From assembly GCF_000699445.3 (NCBI RefSeq), contig NC_067196.1, forward strand, positions 34,430,616 to 34,494,615: 64,000 bases of DNA. The letters are read 5' to 3'. The stretch is from Schistosoma haematobium (lineage: Eukaryota > Platyhelminthes > Trematoda > Strigeidida > Schistosomatidae). Numbering within the stretch: position 1 is the first letter of the stretch; each line of letters opens with the position of its first letter. Both the position numbers and the translations under genes were made by a program. Shown in pieces: positions 26,501 through 36,889 of this stretch. The notes under the pieces are model-generated. The model ran no database searches and was not told the origin of the DNA. It worked only from the letters and a program-made list of their open reading frames with translations.

Positions 26501-29472
26501 CGAGTTTGGAGAGAGTTATTTAGAAAACCGTTCGTCAATTCCTAAATAATCTTTATTTTCAGACTATGTCTTAATTATTAATGTGACCGAGAAGTAAAAA
26601 GTTTGCTTGGACTCATAGATATTATGCTGTATTCTTATCAAGGTTTTGATAATTATCGCTTCTGAGTTCCCAATTGAATATGTATTTGTAGGACCTTGAG
26701 TTTGAAATTCCGGGGATAGAAAATTAATAAAAAAATTACTAAGTATAAACTGTCGTCAAAGAGAAAAACCCTTCTCCATCTACTCAAATGGAATTATGGA
26801 TAACAGATTTTATTGAAAGTAAATTAATCTACTTTTCACTGAGTAGTAGTATGTGAAAGACGATATTTAACAACGTTAATCAATAGTAAGCTCTTGGTCG
26901 ACAATTATTTTGCACTTATCGATTTTCAGTGTCCGTCCTCATTCCAGTACTATTGAGCACGTAACTTAAATCCAAATATAATTATTACTATTATTTGAAT
27001 TTCAGGAGCGCCTATATCGTACTGAAAGCACTGTGTACTTTATTATTTTTAGATTGGAGAAAGCTATTCACTTGAGTTTTGATATAGATGCACTGGATCC
27101 TTTAGTAGCCCCGAGTACTGGCACTGCTGTTCCAGGTGGTTTAACATTACGTGAAGGTTTAAGAATATGTGAAGAGGTTTCAGCGACAGGTAGTTTCTTA
27201 CCTTTTAATATTACTTGCTACGAAATTACGATTGCTGTAGTACTCATTAGTAGTATGTCTGAAAATGTTTACGTAGTGTTTATGTAAATTGAAGGAAACT
27301 AAAATATATTTAAAATTAATTGAGATTAATAAATACCATGGCGAATCATCGACAGTTTCACTATTTAGTAGTTAGAAAATTATCTAATGTCTTATAAGTA
27401 TCGTTGATTATTTTGTGAAGCGGAAATAGAAACTGGCTTAATCGTTAAAGAACTAAATGATTAACCCCTTTGTCACAGATTTGGTATTGTTGTGGTGTGT
27501 GCTGCTAATGCCGATAGATATAAGTAGTATATATCATCAACCGAAAGTGAAATAAGTGACGCGAGTAGGTTAAGAAGATTGAAGAAAAGAGAGCGAGAAT
27601 AGAGAATGATTGGTGTGGAAATGAAAGAACAATGAAGTCTGAGACGATTGATTGATATTTCGCAAATGAAATATTTACTGTGTGGTCCTTAGACATTTTG
27701 TAATTTTATGTTTAAATGCATTTGGTTGTCCCCGCTTGTGCTCTCGTTCACTACATTGTCTCAAATTCTAAGTATATGTCACTTTAACATATCCTCATAA
27801 AAATCTTTGTACTTCATATCTGTGGGCGAGGACCGATAGTCAATTACTGAGGTTTATTTTATCAGTCTCAATCAATTTTTTAAAAATTCGTCTCCATAGA
27901 ACATTCAAACAGTAATTAAAAGGACATCAACTTTTTGAATAATTTCTAACCTTGTTATTATGTCTGTGTAAATTTAAGCTAGCAGAAATAGGAATCGAAA
28001 AAAGGAACTTCTGTGGTTTCAGATTGTGTATATAAATAAAAGTTAATTGATGAAATCCAGGAAAAAAAGCGATTCAGCTTTTAATTTTGAACCCGTTAAC
28101 AAAACGATCTATCCAGCTGGTGAACTATAAAAATATTCTATCTTAGAGATCTGAGCATAATTAAGCTTACATTGCAGAATAGTGAAGTAGCAAATGTTAA
28201 GACTAAATACAAGTTTCTAAGTAGGCAATATATTTGCATTGAATATGACTGTCGAATTGTATGTTAAGGAGGAATTATCACCACCTGACATGATGGGTTA
28301 TGCTTAGTAGACCATGAATAAGCTGGAGGAAAACGTAAGATTTCAAAACAAAAACATTGGTTAATAATATAATAATATGTTTCATACTATGTAGAGAAAC
28401 ATTAGTCTTATAGTCAGTTTTATTGATAATCATTATGATTTATGATTTTAAATGGCATGGTTTAAATTCATTACTACTTTCAAAGTTACATTTATTCTGT
28501 ATCTTTCTGAACATATTCGTTTCATATTCATTCCATACCTTCCATTCTTTGGTTAGATTTATTCAATGAAGGTTCCATATCTTGTGTTTAACCCCTCACT
28601 AATATCAGTATTATTACATATACTGCTTTGCTTTTCATTTTGTTAATTTATTCATCATAGTGCTGATGTGAGATGTAGTCATGTGCACTGATGTAAACTT
28701 TCATTTGGTCGTTCATTCATGATATTTGACTAGTTGATTTATAATGAATGTATGTGAAATTAGATAGCATATCTATTGGTTTGTATGAGAATATTTATCA
28801 TTGAATGATAACTTTCATGAATTACCATCATTTTTTAATGTGCAAAATATTTTTTTGTCTTAAAGTTGCTGAGTCCTATTTGGTTTTTTATCCCATTCAT
28901 GCTTCTAACTTAATAGAACAATGAAATTTATTTAAAAACTAAGAATTAGTGATTTTCATTTCTGTTACTTTCAAATATCTTGATACAATAGACTACAAGT
29001 ATTTTCGGAACGTTGCTATAGTGATTGAAACACAATAGAATTTATTTGAACTACAAAGTGAGCACTCATCCTAATACACTTAAAATGGCACAGCAATTTA
29101 TTATCAAAGAAAAATTCTGATCTAACAGTTGAGAAACGTAATGTGTGAAATTCTCTAGATTTTTGTTGAAGACACTTATAATTTTCATACTCAATGACTT
29201 AAGTATGTATCTCTATATACATATATATTATCCAACATTTATTGCATTTTGTTTTTCACTTCTTTACAGGAAAACTTTCTATAGTTGAATTGGCTGAATT
29301 AAATCCTTTATTAGGATCTAAGGAAGATGTTGTAAAAACTCAATCATCCGCTGTTCAGATTTTGAGAGCATGTTTAGGCCATTGTCGTTCAGGTCATTTA
29401 CCATTCAATGTTCGTAATTTAACTGATCAAGGTATTATTAGTCGAATGGCACATATGCAGACAAAACAGTAA
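12936..29472 (+). CDS. Arginase, complete seven-exon gene
   Basis: Coding join: 12936-12954, 14500-14661, 15752-16166, 21014-21070, 24111-24215, 27053-27189 and 29270-29472, 1098 nt including TAA, 365 codons. Every intron has GT..AG ends and the reading frame closes exactly. The product should hydrolyse L-arginine to L-ornithine and urea using a binuclear Mn centre. The metal ligands are visible: His132 in GGDHS, Asp155/His157/Asp159 in DAHGD, and Asp263/Asp265 in SFDIDALDP. His172 (NIHG) and Glu308 (ELNP) match the catalytic His and substrate-binding Glu of animal arginases. No signal peptide is seen, so a cytosolic location is likely. Length and sequence fit the schistosome arginase I remember (about 364 residues). 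The 5' UTR, promoter and any non-coding first exon are not identified, and no AATAAA is obvious just after the stop. Introns are 1545, 1090, 4847, 3040, 2837 and 2080 nt. Confidence 0.95.
13375..13655 (+). repeat. Dispersed repeat X, copy 2 (arginase intron 1)
   Basis: Starts TAGTGTGGTATGTGATACTG and includes GATAGATATAAGTAGTATGT, GAAAAGAGAGCGAGAA and AATGAAGTCTGAGACGATTG, ending near CCCGTTCACTACGG. It matches 27490-27755 over about 270 bp, allowing for small gaps. Minus-strand open frames here are shadows of the repeat. Confidence 0.85.
13893..14017 (+). repeat. 125-bp direct repeat, copy 2 (arginase intron 1)
   Basis: Partner of 11463-11587; see that entry. Confidence 0.85.
14500..14661 (+). 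CDS. Arginase coding exon 2
   Basis: Acceptor ttttgtag precedes CC CCT TAT TAT; donor is G|GTAAGA. It encodes residues 8-60 and the first base of Gly61. It contains the N-terminal strand of the arginase fold (NFLGIP) and the loop [14 protein letters not shown], where arginases characteristically carry a G..GP.. segment. A second in-frame AG at 14519 could serve as an alternative acceptor but would break the phase with exon 1. Confidence 0.93.
14709..14765 (-). repeat. Sm-alpha SINE tail fragment in arginase intron 2
   Basis: On the minus strand GACAAATGCGTGCGTCCTGG then ATTTCATTGCTAGCCATC matches the hammerhead 3' half and tail of Sm-alpha (family form GACGAAACGCGCGTCCTGG). GAAAC has decayed to CAAAT. 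It begins only about 50 bp after the exon 2 donor. Confidence 0.6.
15752..16166 (+). CDS. Arginase coding exon 3 (catalytic core)
   Basis: Acceptor ctctag, donor TG|GTAAGT. It encodes residues 62-198 and carries GGDHS (His132), DAHGD (Asp155, His157, Asp159) and the NIHG His172. The open frame continues upstream to about 15634, but that part is intron 2: it is not arginase-like, and the phase with exon 2 requires 15752. Residues 111-122, rich in Asn, Ser and Glu, form a hydrophilic insertion before the first metal ligand. Confidence 0.97.
17561..17640 (-). mobile_element. Very short 3' end of an RTE-like element in arginase intron 3
   Basis: (ACTT)n at 17561-17593 is followed by ACGCCTGTTACTCTTCATGG and AGCATAGGCCGCC. 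The same junction, tail then coding end, occurs at 32515-32570. This copy is a 5'-truncated insertion of about 80 bp whose 3' microsatellite (TAAG on the element strand) is longer than the rest of its coding remnant. Confidence 0.8.
17829..18238 (+). mobile_element. SR1-like non-LTR element 3' region in arginase intron 3
   Basis: It aligns with 34912-35340 from CAGGGAAGTYCTACTCACT through ATGGTGCACAT, CCAGTATCCTG, CACTGTCTTGTGGATTA and CCACCTGCTTCGGTTTGGGC to the 3' end. I recognise this as a common schistosome non-LTR 3' UTR, probably SR1/CR1-like; the name is uncertain. The open frame at 18005-18235 is part of this repeat, not a gene. Confidence 0.7.
19090..19840. repeat. Foldback element in arginase intron 3
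   Basis: Long inverted repeat: 19261-19405 pairs with the reverse complement of 19655-19800 (shared GACTGAAAATTGTAAATATA with one change, then TGACAATAGTTYAAAYGGCCAG and ACAAGTGATT), and the outer 19090-19128 pairs with 19801-19840 (AGCAAGAACAAAGATTCTAG). An extra 130 bp, 19129-19260, sits in the left arm only and contains TCTCATCAGCTGCTAACAAC, shared with 58230-58250. The loop is about 250 bp. Confidence 0.8.
20351..20580 (-). repeat. tRNA-derived SINE, arginase intron 3
   Basis: Minus-strand order: GAGCTCAGTGG..TTAAGCGTTC (A-box side), GGTCCTGGGTTTGCA (B box), hammerhead-like block, GTGCTTCTAGGTTTTCAA, and tail CAACCTCCACAACCCT. The hammerhead core reads CTGACAT instead of CTGANGA, so it is broken. 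Confidence 0.8.
21014..21070 (+). CDS. Arginase coding exon 4 (57 nt)
   Basis: Acceptor attttgcag, donor AC|GTAAGT. It encodes residues 200-217 plus parts of Cys199 and Thr218, including [11 protein letters not shown], the conserved arginase strand with its Arg-Asp pair. The phases match exons 3 and 5. Confidence 0.95.
21733..22015 (+). mobile_element. MITE-like element M1, copy 1 (arginase intron 4)
   Basis: Left end GAGATCCTAATTAATGGAAG and right end GTCGTCCATAAATTACAGTC are degenerate inverted repeats of the GRGACT..AATTTATGGACGA type. The interior shares AATTTATAACCCTC, TCAAGGTCACTT and GCGACGCT with 57237-57509. There is no coding capacity, so it is probably a non-autonomous DNA transposon; superfamily unknown. 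Confidence 0.7.
22841..23050 (-). repeat. tRNA-derived SINE, arginase intron 4
   Basis: Minus strand: TTAGTGGTCTAGAGGTTAAG, CGTTCGCGCGC, then CACTGCTGAGGAGTCCCATA, but GAAC GAATC replaces GGAC GAAAC. The hammerhead therefore has its first half intact and its second half mutated. Confidence 0.85.
23117..24000 (+). mobile_element. Penelope-like element remnant with GIY-YIG domain between inverted ends
   Basis: The ends 23117-23205 and 23919-24000 are inverted copies (TGGTTTGGTCGTGGGGCTTT versus AATCTCCACAACCAAACCAT) and match the palindrome at 59010-59181. Between them a decayed frame gives [20 protein letters not shown] (the GIY-YIG endonuclease start) and, from 23588, [19 protein letters not shown] and [12 protein letters not shown]. 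Stops interrupt it at several places. It lies just before arginase exon 5. Confidence 0.7.
24111..24215 (+). CDS. Arginase coding exon 5
   Basis: Acceptor attcttgtag, donor CCAAG|GTTATT, a weaker but canonical GT donor. It encodes residues 219-252 and parts of Thr218 and Arg253, with [15 protein letters not shown] typical of arginases between the central strands. Confidence 0.93.
25751..26160 (-). repeat. tRNA-derived SINE with 5' extension, arginase intron 5
   Basis: Minus-strand SINE body at 25751-25970, including TCAGTGGTTTAGAAGTTAAG and GGTCCTTGGTCCGAGGC. The hammerhead core is CTGTAGA and therefore broken. The extension 25971-26160 (TTCTCACTAGAACGCCAGGA) is shared with 52571-52740, so the full repeat unit is longer than the SINE body. 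Confidence 0.75.
27053..27189 (+). CDS. Arginase coding exon 6 (second metal motif)
   Basis: Acceptor atttttag, donor ACAG|GTAGTT. It encodes residues 254-298. SFDIDALDP supplies the last two metal ligands, Asp263 and Asp265, followed by the conserved [10 protein letters not shown] loop. The open frame runs past the donor to 27287, but the residues after Gly299 are intronic and not arginase-like. Confidence 0.96.
27490..27755 (+). repeat. Dispersed repeat X, copy 3 (arginase intron 6)
   Basis: Starts TTGTGGTGTGTGCTGCTAAT and shares GATAGATATAAGTAGTATAT, GAAAAGAGAGCGAGAATAGA and AATGAAGTCTGAGACGATTG with 13375-13655, same orientation. Confidence 0.85.
29270..29472 (+). CDS. Arginase coding exon 7 and stop
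   Basis: Acceptor tctttacag. It encodes residues 300-365 and the TAA at 29470-29472. It includes ELAELNP with the substrate-binding Glu308 and a hydrophilic C-terminal tail ending in HMQTKQ. Confidence 0.96.
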
Positions 29473-29690
29473 TTATTCCTAATTCTCTAACAGTTACTGG
29501 TTATCTTTTATTATTATAATCATATAACTCATTTATCAATATTATTATTATTATCAATATATAGCATTACAATGATTTGTGTATTTTTTAAAAATATTAT
29601 ATTATTTATTTGTTGTGTTATTACTTCTAAACTGACTTACATTATTTGAAGAAAATTGATACAACCTAACTATTTTTTGTTTATTAGTAA
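29473..29690. other. Arginase 3' flank
   Basis: AT-rich sequence with several ATT/ATTATT runs. I see no AATAAA, so the cleavage signal is unidentified. Confidence 0.4.
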
Positions 29691-29828
29691 AGGGTTGTGG
29701 AAATTGTTGAGTTCCATTGAAATAATGAACCAGTTCATGTTATACTACCATTGAAAACGTAGGAATACTGAACGGTCGTATCATTATGGTATATGGCTTC
29801 TCAGCAGTGTGCGTCCATGGCATCATAA
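29691..29828 (-). repeat. Truncated tRNA-derived SINE
   Basis: Contains GGTTGTGGAAATTGTTGAG and CTCAGCAGTGTGCGTCCATG. It ends at the hammerhead block; the tRNA head is replaced by Penelope sequence from about 29835, an insertion or recombination junction. Confidence 0.75.
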
Positions 29829-29834
29829 GTGGGG

Positions 29835-30540
29835 TCACCGGAGACAGTGTCTAAGAATGTGATAAACAGAGTTCAAAAACTCTTTGCTGAATCAAGTGAC
29901 AAAGAAACTGACATGAATTTAGTTATATCCACTTTGACGATGGATAATTATCCTAAGTATTTTATACAAAGAATAATTAAGAAAGAATACCAAAACTGTA
30001 AGTTAAAAGATATACCAAAAGAACGGGTCAAAACTGTTGTGATCGCATATTGTGAAGGAACTTCAAAAGCGATCAAAAGGGTCCTAAATCATTACGATAT
30101 AAAAGTAATCTTTCAAACAAATAATGCTTTAAACTGTTAAGAGTCAGAAACTAAATACGAAAGGAGGAACAAGAAAATTGTTTATGTAAGATCAAATGAA
30201 GCGACTATAGTGCTATATATGAAGGTGAGATTTCATGGCAGCTGGATTTGAGGGTGGAGGAACACAGACTTTGCTTGAAGTATATTCTTAAATCCTTAAG
30301 AGACCTAAAAAAGCTGGGAAACAAGTCTGATATTGCATTGGACTCAACAGAGTCTGGCCATACAATTGATTTCATTGACACAAGAATCGTCGAAAAACGT
30401 TTTAGCTCATACAAGGAGAGAATAACATCTGAAGCCCTAGACATATGGGAAAATCCGAACAGTGTTAATAGGTTCGCTGGAATACAGTTAGCTGTTTTTG
30501 GAATCCTTACTACATTTTATTCCATTTAATTCATCCCTTA
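29835..30540 (+). mobile_element. Penelope-like element 3' coding fragment
   Basis: Open 29829-30140 encodes a region upstream of the GIY-YIG domain. After stops, the frame 30248-30526 reads VEEHRLCLKYILKSLRDLKK, LGNKSDIALDSTESGHTIDF and SSYKERITSEALDIWENPNS. This is homologous to the C terminus of the element at 43852-44364 (LEEHKQCL.., ALETGHKINF, THKERLTAEALYIWANKNS). The GIY-YIG start itself is disrupted here. The 5' RT part is absent. Confidence 0.8.
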
Positions 30541-30894
30541 CTATGTGAACATCAACGATTGTGGTGGACCAAACAATATATGAACTCAAAAATGATAAAA
30601 GAGTTATTAAGTACAAATAGTAATGTTAATATGTATCAGTTAAATGTTATAAACACAACTAAAATTAGAGACGTTACTTAATTCAGCAGGTTTGTACGTG
30701 TTCTGATTGAGTCTGGTACCAAAATCCACAATTATAGATGAGTGAAGATTCCAGTAAGATTGATGTCCTCCCAGTGGTATAACCAAACGTAGAATATGAT
30801 ATATTTCAATTATAGTATAAAAATGTAGACGGTATTTGATTTAGAGTTCAGTTAACACAATCACGAGCGAATGCGGAACAAGAGGTATGTGTGT

Positions 30895-31095
30895 AACAGT
30901 GTATTTGTTAATACGTGACAGCGTGTGTCATGCTATGAATGTAACACGACGGAAGAAAGTGTGTTCAAGGTCATACACTTAACAAATACAATCATTTAAT
31001 GATAAATGTACATGCAGTGAAAAATTGACAGAATAAATACAAATAACATCAAAAACCATTTACAAAATAAGCTTGTCATGCATATCTCCACACGA
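30895..31095 (+). mobile_element. MITE-like element M2, copy 1
   Basis: Shares ACAATCATTTAAYGATAAAT, GTACATG.AGTGA and TTTACAAAATAAGCTTG with 41332-41519. The right end ATATCTCCACACGATT is a decayed inverted terminus; the left end is poor (CAGCGTGTGTCATGC). Confidence 0.65.
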
Positions 31096-32510
31096 TTACT
31101 TTCACGTGTTTTAATCAGCTTGTTCATCTGAATATATGGTGAACTATCAGCTTGGTTAACGTAACAATACAGACGTTTATTTGTTTACTTATCTTCATTC
31201 TGTTAATGCTGTTACATGCTTGACTCATATCATCTATATAATTGTCTGTTTTCATCAAAACATTGCTGATCAGAGGTGATATATAGTCAATGAAATTTTC
31301 CCCCACTTTGAATCCACTTACCCTTACATAGAACTGTTATCTTAACACACTTTTTTTACACTTTTCATATCAAATGTCTCCTACACCCTACATCAAATTC
31401 TACTTTCAACATTAATAATATGACTGAATAACTTGTTTATTACATAATTAACTATAGAACCTTATATTTGTATTTGATAATTTTGATGTTTGACTATATT
31501 TCTTTGAAAAAGTAAGGATCCGTTTGCCCAACAAAACACTGGATTTACTCAAAATTCAATTTCTAAGAAGTTTACAATTATAATTTCATCATTAATATCA
31601 AAGTTCCATAATTGGAAACTTGACAAACACTACTTTATTATTATTAATATTAGTTTTATTCAGTATTATATTATTGGTACAACATAGAGTTCTCATCACA
31701 AAGTATTTCAGCGGGTTCCCACTTATTATTTCTTGATCTATATTGCCGATAAATATTGAGTGATCGCCAGTTAGATATTAGCAGTTCAGGAATCGACATC
31801 TGAATAATGTACACTCTTTTTGATGCATATTTCCAGCAACCACGATGTCCCTGATTTGGACTCTGGTAACTTGTACAGCGAAAGGTTGTACACCTTTCAG
31901 AAACGCACCTGAATAGGTTCTGTATTTAATTGACATAATAATCTGTTAAAACAAACAAGGAAACAAATAACTTATTCAAATATGTAAATGGCAGGAACAG
32001 GTAGCCCAGATATTCAAGCAGGTCTCCAGTGACGTTTTTCCTTAAACATATCATTTCTTATTTTATGCATACAGAATTCACTTAAAATTAACTTAATTTT
32101 ACTATGCTTGAAATATTACTGTTACTGAATACTCAACAATTACTCATGTATTGGTTAGATAGGTTAATGAAATGATTAAACCTATGATGAAGTTCCCGTT
32201 TAAAATGTTGATCCTCTATTTATTTCTTTTAATCTAAAACAATTAAAACAGTTTAATTTTCTAGAACTTTCATCTTGGAAAATGTCAGTAACTGATCTAA
32301 GTCAAAAATGTATCTTACACATTTCGACGTAATTTGACCAGGTTATTCCAATGTAGCAAAGTATTTATTATATATATAAATGATTGCTGTATGAGTGGTA
32401 GTCGACGATAAAAAAAGGCAAAATAGTAATTTTATTTATCAACTTATATTATGCTGATATGTAGTTTATATGTATATAGTTTGATAGTGATTAGTTTAAG
32501 CAACACTGAA
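31096..32510. other. Intergenic, no gene seen
   Basis: AT-rich. A somewhat GC-richer stretch at 31720-31960 (CAACCACGATGTCCCTGA) may be an old repeat, but I cannot assign it. Confidence 0.4.
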
Positions 32511-32514
32511 AACT

Positions 32515-33440
32515 TACTTACTTACTTACGCCTGTTACTCCGAATGGAGCATAGGCCGCCGACCAGCGTACTCCAACCCACTCTGTCCTCCGCCTTCTTT
32601 TCTAGTTCCATCCAATTCTTGTTCATTTTTCTTGTGTCTATCTCCATTTTCCGGCGTAATGTGTTCTTTGGTCTTCCTCTTTTCCTTTGGCCTTGAGGAT
32701 TCCATGTGAGGGCTTGTCTTGTGACGCAGTTGGGTGCTTTCCTCAATGTGTGTCCTATCCACTTCCAGCGCTTCTTCCTGATTTCTTCCTCCACTGGGAT
32801 CTGGTTTGTTCTTTCCCACAGTACGTTGTTGCTAATAGTGTCCGGCCAATGGATCCGAAGTATTTTGCATAGACAACTGTTAATAAACACCTGTATCTTC
32901 TGAATGATAGCATTCGTAGTTCTGCAATTTTCCGCCCCATACAGTAGAACTGTGTTGACATTTGTATTGAAAATCCTGACCTTGGTGCTGATTGATAGTT
33001 GTTTTGAGTTCTAGATGTTATTCATTTGTAGATATGCTGCTCTTGCTTTGCCGATCCGCGCCTTCACATCTGCGTCAGATCCACAGTGTTCGTCAATACT
33101 GCTGCTCAGATATGTAAAGGTTTTTACATCTTCCGAAGCTTCCCCGTCGAGTTTGACTCGATTGTTGTATGCTGTATTGTATCGGAGAATCTTGCTTTTC
33201 CCTTTGTGTATATTGGGACCTACTGCTGCTGAATCTGCTACCTCACTGGTTGTCTTTTGCATTTTTTGTTGTTGCGTGTGCGGCAGGAGAGCCAGACAAT
33301 CTGCGAAGTCTAGATCGTCCAGTTGCATCCTAGCTGTCTACTGTATCCCATGCTTCTCTTCAGATAATGACGTCTTCATGATCCAGTCGATCCCCAGGAG
33401 AAAGAGAAAGGGTGAGAGTAAGAACTCTGAAAACTAGGGT
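32515..33440 (-). mobile_element. RTE-like retrotransposon, 3' half
   Basis: Minus-strand order: LSPFLFLLGIDWIMK, MQLDDLDFADCLALLPHT (catalytic FADD changed to FADC), SKILRYNTAYNN, TFTYLSSSIDEH, then the post-RT domain [20 protein letters not shown] and [17 protein letters not shown], ending [14 protein letters not shown]. The 3' tail is (TAAG)n on the element strand, seen as ACTTACTTACTTAC at 32515-32529. Frameshifts and a nonfunctional catalytic site mean it is dead. The 5' truncation is at about 33440. Confidence 0.85.
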
Positions 33441-34825
33441 GAACCAAAAGCTATTTCTTCCTCTTAAATTATTTTAGCCTAATATAAAATACTTATTTCT
33501 TTGCTAATTGATTTTAGTATTCTCCATGTAGTGTTAAATAATAGTGAAAGTTCTCTACAAATCATAAGATTTATCCAACCGTATCCTTAGTGAGTGAATT
33601 TTAATTCTGAATTGATCTAAGGATATTATGATAAGATGAGCAAAATAATTTCGTAACAACTATTTCAAACACTATACAAAGCATACTAGAAATTTTGCTT
33701 GTTTAAATCAAAAATTCGTCAAACAGCACATTAAACGGAACTAAGACTTCCGACAAAAGTTTTTTTAGTGTAATTAGGTAACACTGCTAGTAATGCATGA
33801 GTTAACAGTTATGTTTGTCGATGAAAAATAAAACGGTGACATTTTTAACTAATTTAATATTTGAAGATAATGATATGAATATAAGTAAGAAGTTTTGTCA
33901 ATAAATAAATTTGTATTTAGTGTCGGTAACAATCTTATTATGTTTACGAAATTAACTAATAATTCTAATCTCATTTCTATCTAGTTACCAAGATGACAAA
34001 AAAATATGTTCAAGTTGAACGTAACAATGAATCAGTTGGATCTGTTATATAATTAATATATAATGTATAATCACTATTACTCTGTTTCAATCATATAAAA
34101 GAATTTATAGTAAAATCTGTACAAAATATCAGGAATTTGATGTTAAAGATAATGGTACATACAGTTTATAATACTTCAGGATCAGTTTTTCACTTAGTCC
34201 TTAATGATGAAGTGTTTGACTCCCGAAATCAGGTTTACATTGATTTAATATGAGTAAATTTCACCAGGATCTCATATTTGTCCAATTATTTCATATACGT
34301 TATCCATTTTGTTGGGAGAAAGAATAAGATAAGGTAGCTCATTGATGAACTACCCAAAACATAATAATAGTTGATTGAAACGGATTTTGTGTCGTCTTCT
34401 TTAGTGTTATATGTTGTAATAACACCTACCAATAAACAGATATCGATATAAAATCAAAGTTGTTAAATTGACAATGTAGTTTTCATTAGCTTAAACATAT
34501 GTTTAACATAGAATATTTATAGGATTTGCGCAGTTATCGATTTCAGGAATGAACCTGTTTTAAAATGATTAAAACAACACTGTATATTTCACAGGTCACA
34601 CAAATCTTTAGTCAAACATATCTTGAATAGTTGTAGAACTTTTTCAAGCCTTTTAACTTTGTATCCTATACTACTTGTTATATTATTTAGTAAGCATCGG
34701 CATTTTGAATAAAATGTTTAAGTAAAATAACTTGATTAGTCTTAGAATGAGATTGTTTACCAGTAACCATCGACGTTTGTTATTTCTTATCTTATGATAT
34801 ACATTTAAATACGAAATGTTCTTTT
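33441..34825. other. Intergenic, no gene seen
   Basis: AT-rich with no domain-bearing frame or recognisable repeat. Confidence 0.4.
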
Positions 34826-35347
34826 AATGGTTACTGCCCCCAAATGCTCTGGTACGACCGAGAGTGCGGAGAGTCAGCTCTCCCTCTCGAAGTGCTCCCA
34901 CATGGTCACGTGCATACCACCACTGTCAGGGAAGTCCTACTCACTACCCTCTCTCAGGCAGCGGTGTTGTTTAAGAAACTGGGAGGACGAGAGGCGAATT
35001 CCTGGCACTTTAACCGAATTAATAGATACGGAGGATCCACCTAGGGAAGTCGAAAAACCATGATTACAAACCGATGGTGCACATGGGCTCCAGTATCCTG
35101 AAGGAAAAAAATGGCGTATGAACCAACTACTACCATGGGAACGCATCTCCTAATGTTGTCCCACTGTCTTGTGGATTAGACCTTTAGGTCGATGGCTTCG
35201 GGTGTGGCCTCTTATGAAAACCACCTGCTTCGGTTTGGGCAACTAAGTAGTATCACAGCCTTCACGCAAATCGAATGATTTATGTGGCGCATGTCTATTT
35301 CGTACCTCCCTATACCAATGTTTATTTGTTAAAATAAATAAATAAAT
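34826..35347 (+). mobile_element. SR1-like non-LTR element 3' region with (AAAT)n tail
   Basis: GC-richer block beginning near ACTGCCCCCAAATGCTCTGG, sharing its 3' 400 bp with 17829-18238 and ending in TTAAAATAAATAAATAAATG. The three overlapping small frames here are repeat shadows. Clade assignment to SR1/CR1 is from memory of schistosome repeats. Confidence 0.75.
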
Positions 35348-36337
35348 GGTTATTACTGAAGTTTAATGGCTGTGGAATAGAAATATGACCTGAAATCCAG
35401 TAAGTTGTAGTTGATCAGAGCTGTATGACAATCCGCTAATATTGATTTGTATCGCACAAGAAATAAATTATTTCAGAAGATTCCAGCCCTGTAATTTTTC
35501 ATATTTTATCAGAGATGCAAGTAAATAGAAGTTGGAATGTCGAACACTCATGAAGCTATCCAGAACTGTGATTTCAGCTAATTATTCCTAAGATTGATAT
35601 TCCCTTTCTATTCGTTTTATTCAGTATATATGTGAATGTTCAATACTTGATGTTAATATTATTACGTATTCTCATCTTAGTTCTCCATTCATTTTCTTCA
35701 TATCCGTCAAATGGACCATTTTGTTTTACATTTCTTTCATAAATTACTACTTATTAATATCTTTATGACTTCTGCATAACCAATCACCAACACTCGAAAA
35801 CATTGGATAGTTATTGATAATTTTTGGGTGACACAACACTTCTGTTTTTTATCACAGACTAATATATGAACTTAATTATAAACACGATTGCACAGCTTAA
35901 AGTCACTTCATTGAACTGTCTTTAGTTTGTTTAACTTTCTGAATATTTTAATTTGTATTGTGCTGAACAAAAACTCAGTTAAGGAAGACCAATTTAGTGT
36001 CAAATGCAAAATATGATCCTGGTTCAAATGTAATTGACTATAATAAATCGACCTTATGAGAAAGTAAGTTCATTAAGTGTTAAATTTAACAGCAAACATT
36101 TATATGATTCGATTTTGCATTCAGCTAACTTTACAATTGATTATATATCTTTAAAATATTACATTTCTACTACCGTACCTTTCTATTTTTATAAGCCACC
36201 AACCAATTAATATTGAGTTGTGATGACCAACCAATCAAACGATAAGAGTAACGGTGAAATAATAATGTACAATTGAGCAAATGTTTGATTTGATTATGAC
36301 CCTGAACTATTTATTTAATAAACAATTACATCAGAAC

Positions 36338-36340
<3 letters not shown>
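35348..36340. other. Fucosyltransferase upstream flank
   Basis: AT-rich; no gene or clear repeat. Any promoter of the fucosyltransferase would lie here or further upstream if a non-coding exon exists. Confidence 0.4.

Positions 36341-36370
<30 letters not shown>
36341..36370 (+). repeat. (AT)n microsatellite
   Basis: About 14 uninterrupted AT/TA units some 75 bp upstream of the fucosyltransferase ATG. Confidence 0.95.
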
Positions 36371-36371
<1 letters not shown>

Positions 36372-36442
36372 TTTCAAAATCATCAACACAATCTTCGCCA
36401 CTGTCACCATCGTCATCATTATAATTAACCTTATTGATTATT

Positions 36443-36889
36443 ATGAAGTTTTGCTTACTTGGTTACAGAAATGTAAAACGAACAATTTTAAAAAAGCCCA
36501 TTTTTGTCTTCGTATATTCACTTTTATTATTTTCATTAATTTTTCTAATTGCAAATCATTCAGAAAAAACATTCTTATCAGTTAAGCTAATTGACATAAA
36601 CACTCATAACGTGTATAAAAAATATGAACGATCATTCAGTGGACATGAGAATTTAATTTTCAACATTGATTATGCTAACTTTAGTATTGAAAAACAAAAA
36701 AATGTAAATGTAAATTCAAAACGACATTTAGGTTCAATTGATACAAAGCTATTTGATATACAAGGTTTTATACTGAAAAAGAAATTCAATATGAATAATT
36801 TAATCTTATTTCCATTTGAAACAGATAATCCATATGAGGATGATAGAATATTAGCACAAATGAGTTATGTTCCTGTACAAGTGTTAGAA
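36443..36889 (+). CDS. Fucosyltransferase exon 1: membrane anchor and stem
   Basis: I chose the ATG at 36443: an in-frame TAA lies at 36422-36424 and no other ATG intervenes. Residues 1-18 are basic (KR..KK), 19-37 hydrophobic (IFVFVYSLLLFSLIFLI), and the rest is a Lys/Asn-rich stem, as in Golgi type II glycosyltransferases. The donor is GAA|GTAAGT, phase 0. The stem is poorly conserved, so linkage to exon 2 rests on phase, topology and distance and is less sure than the others. Confidence 0.82.

Noticed and set aside
27190..27287. Read-through of arginase exon 6 into a longer C terminus
   Set aside because: Residues after Gly299 do not fit the family, and the exon 7 acceptor restores the conserved ELAELNP.
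29473..29690. Canonical poly(A) signal for arginase
   Set aside because: No AATAAA or ATTAAA in a convincing position.
32522..32890. Host protein on the minus strand (122 codons)
   Set aside because: The sequence is the C-terminal domain of an RTE-like retrotransposon, with the tail microsatellite right behind it.
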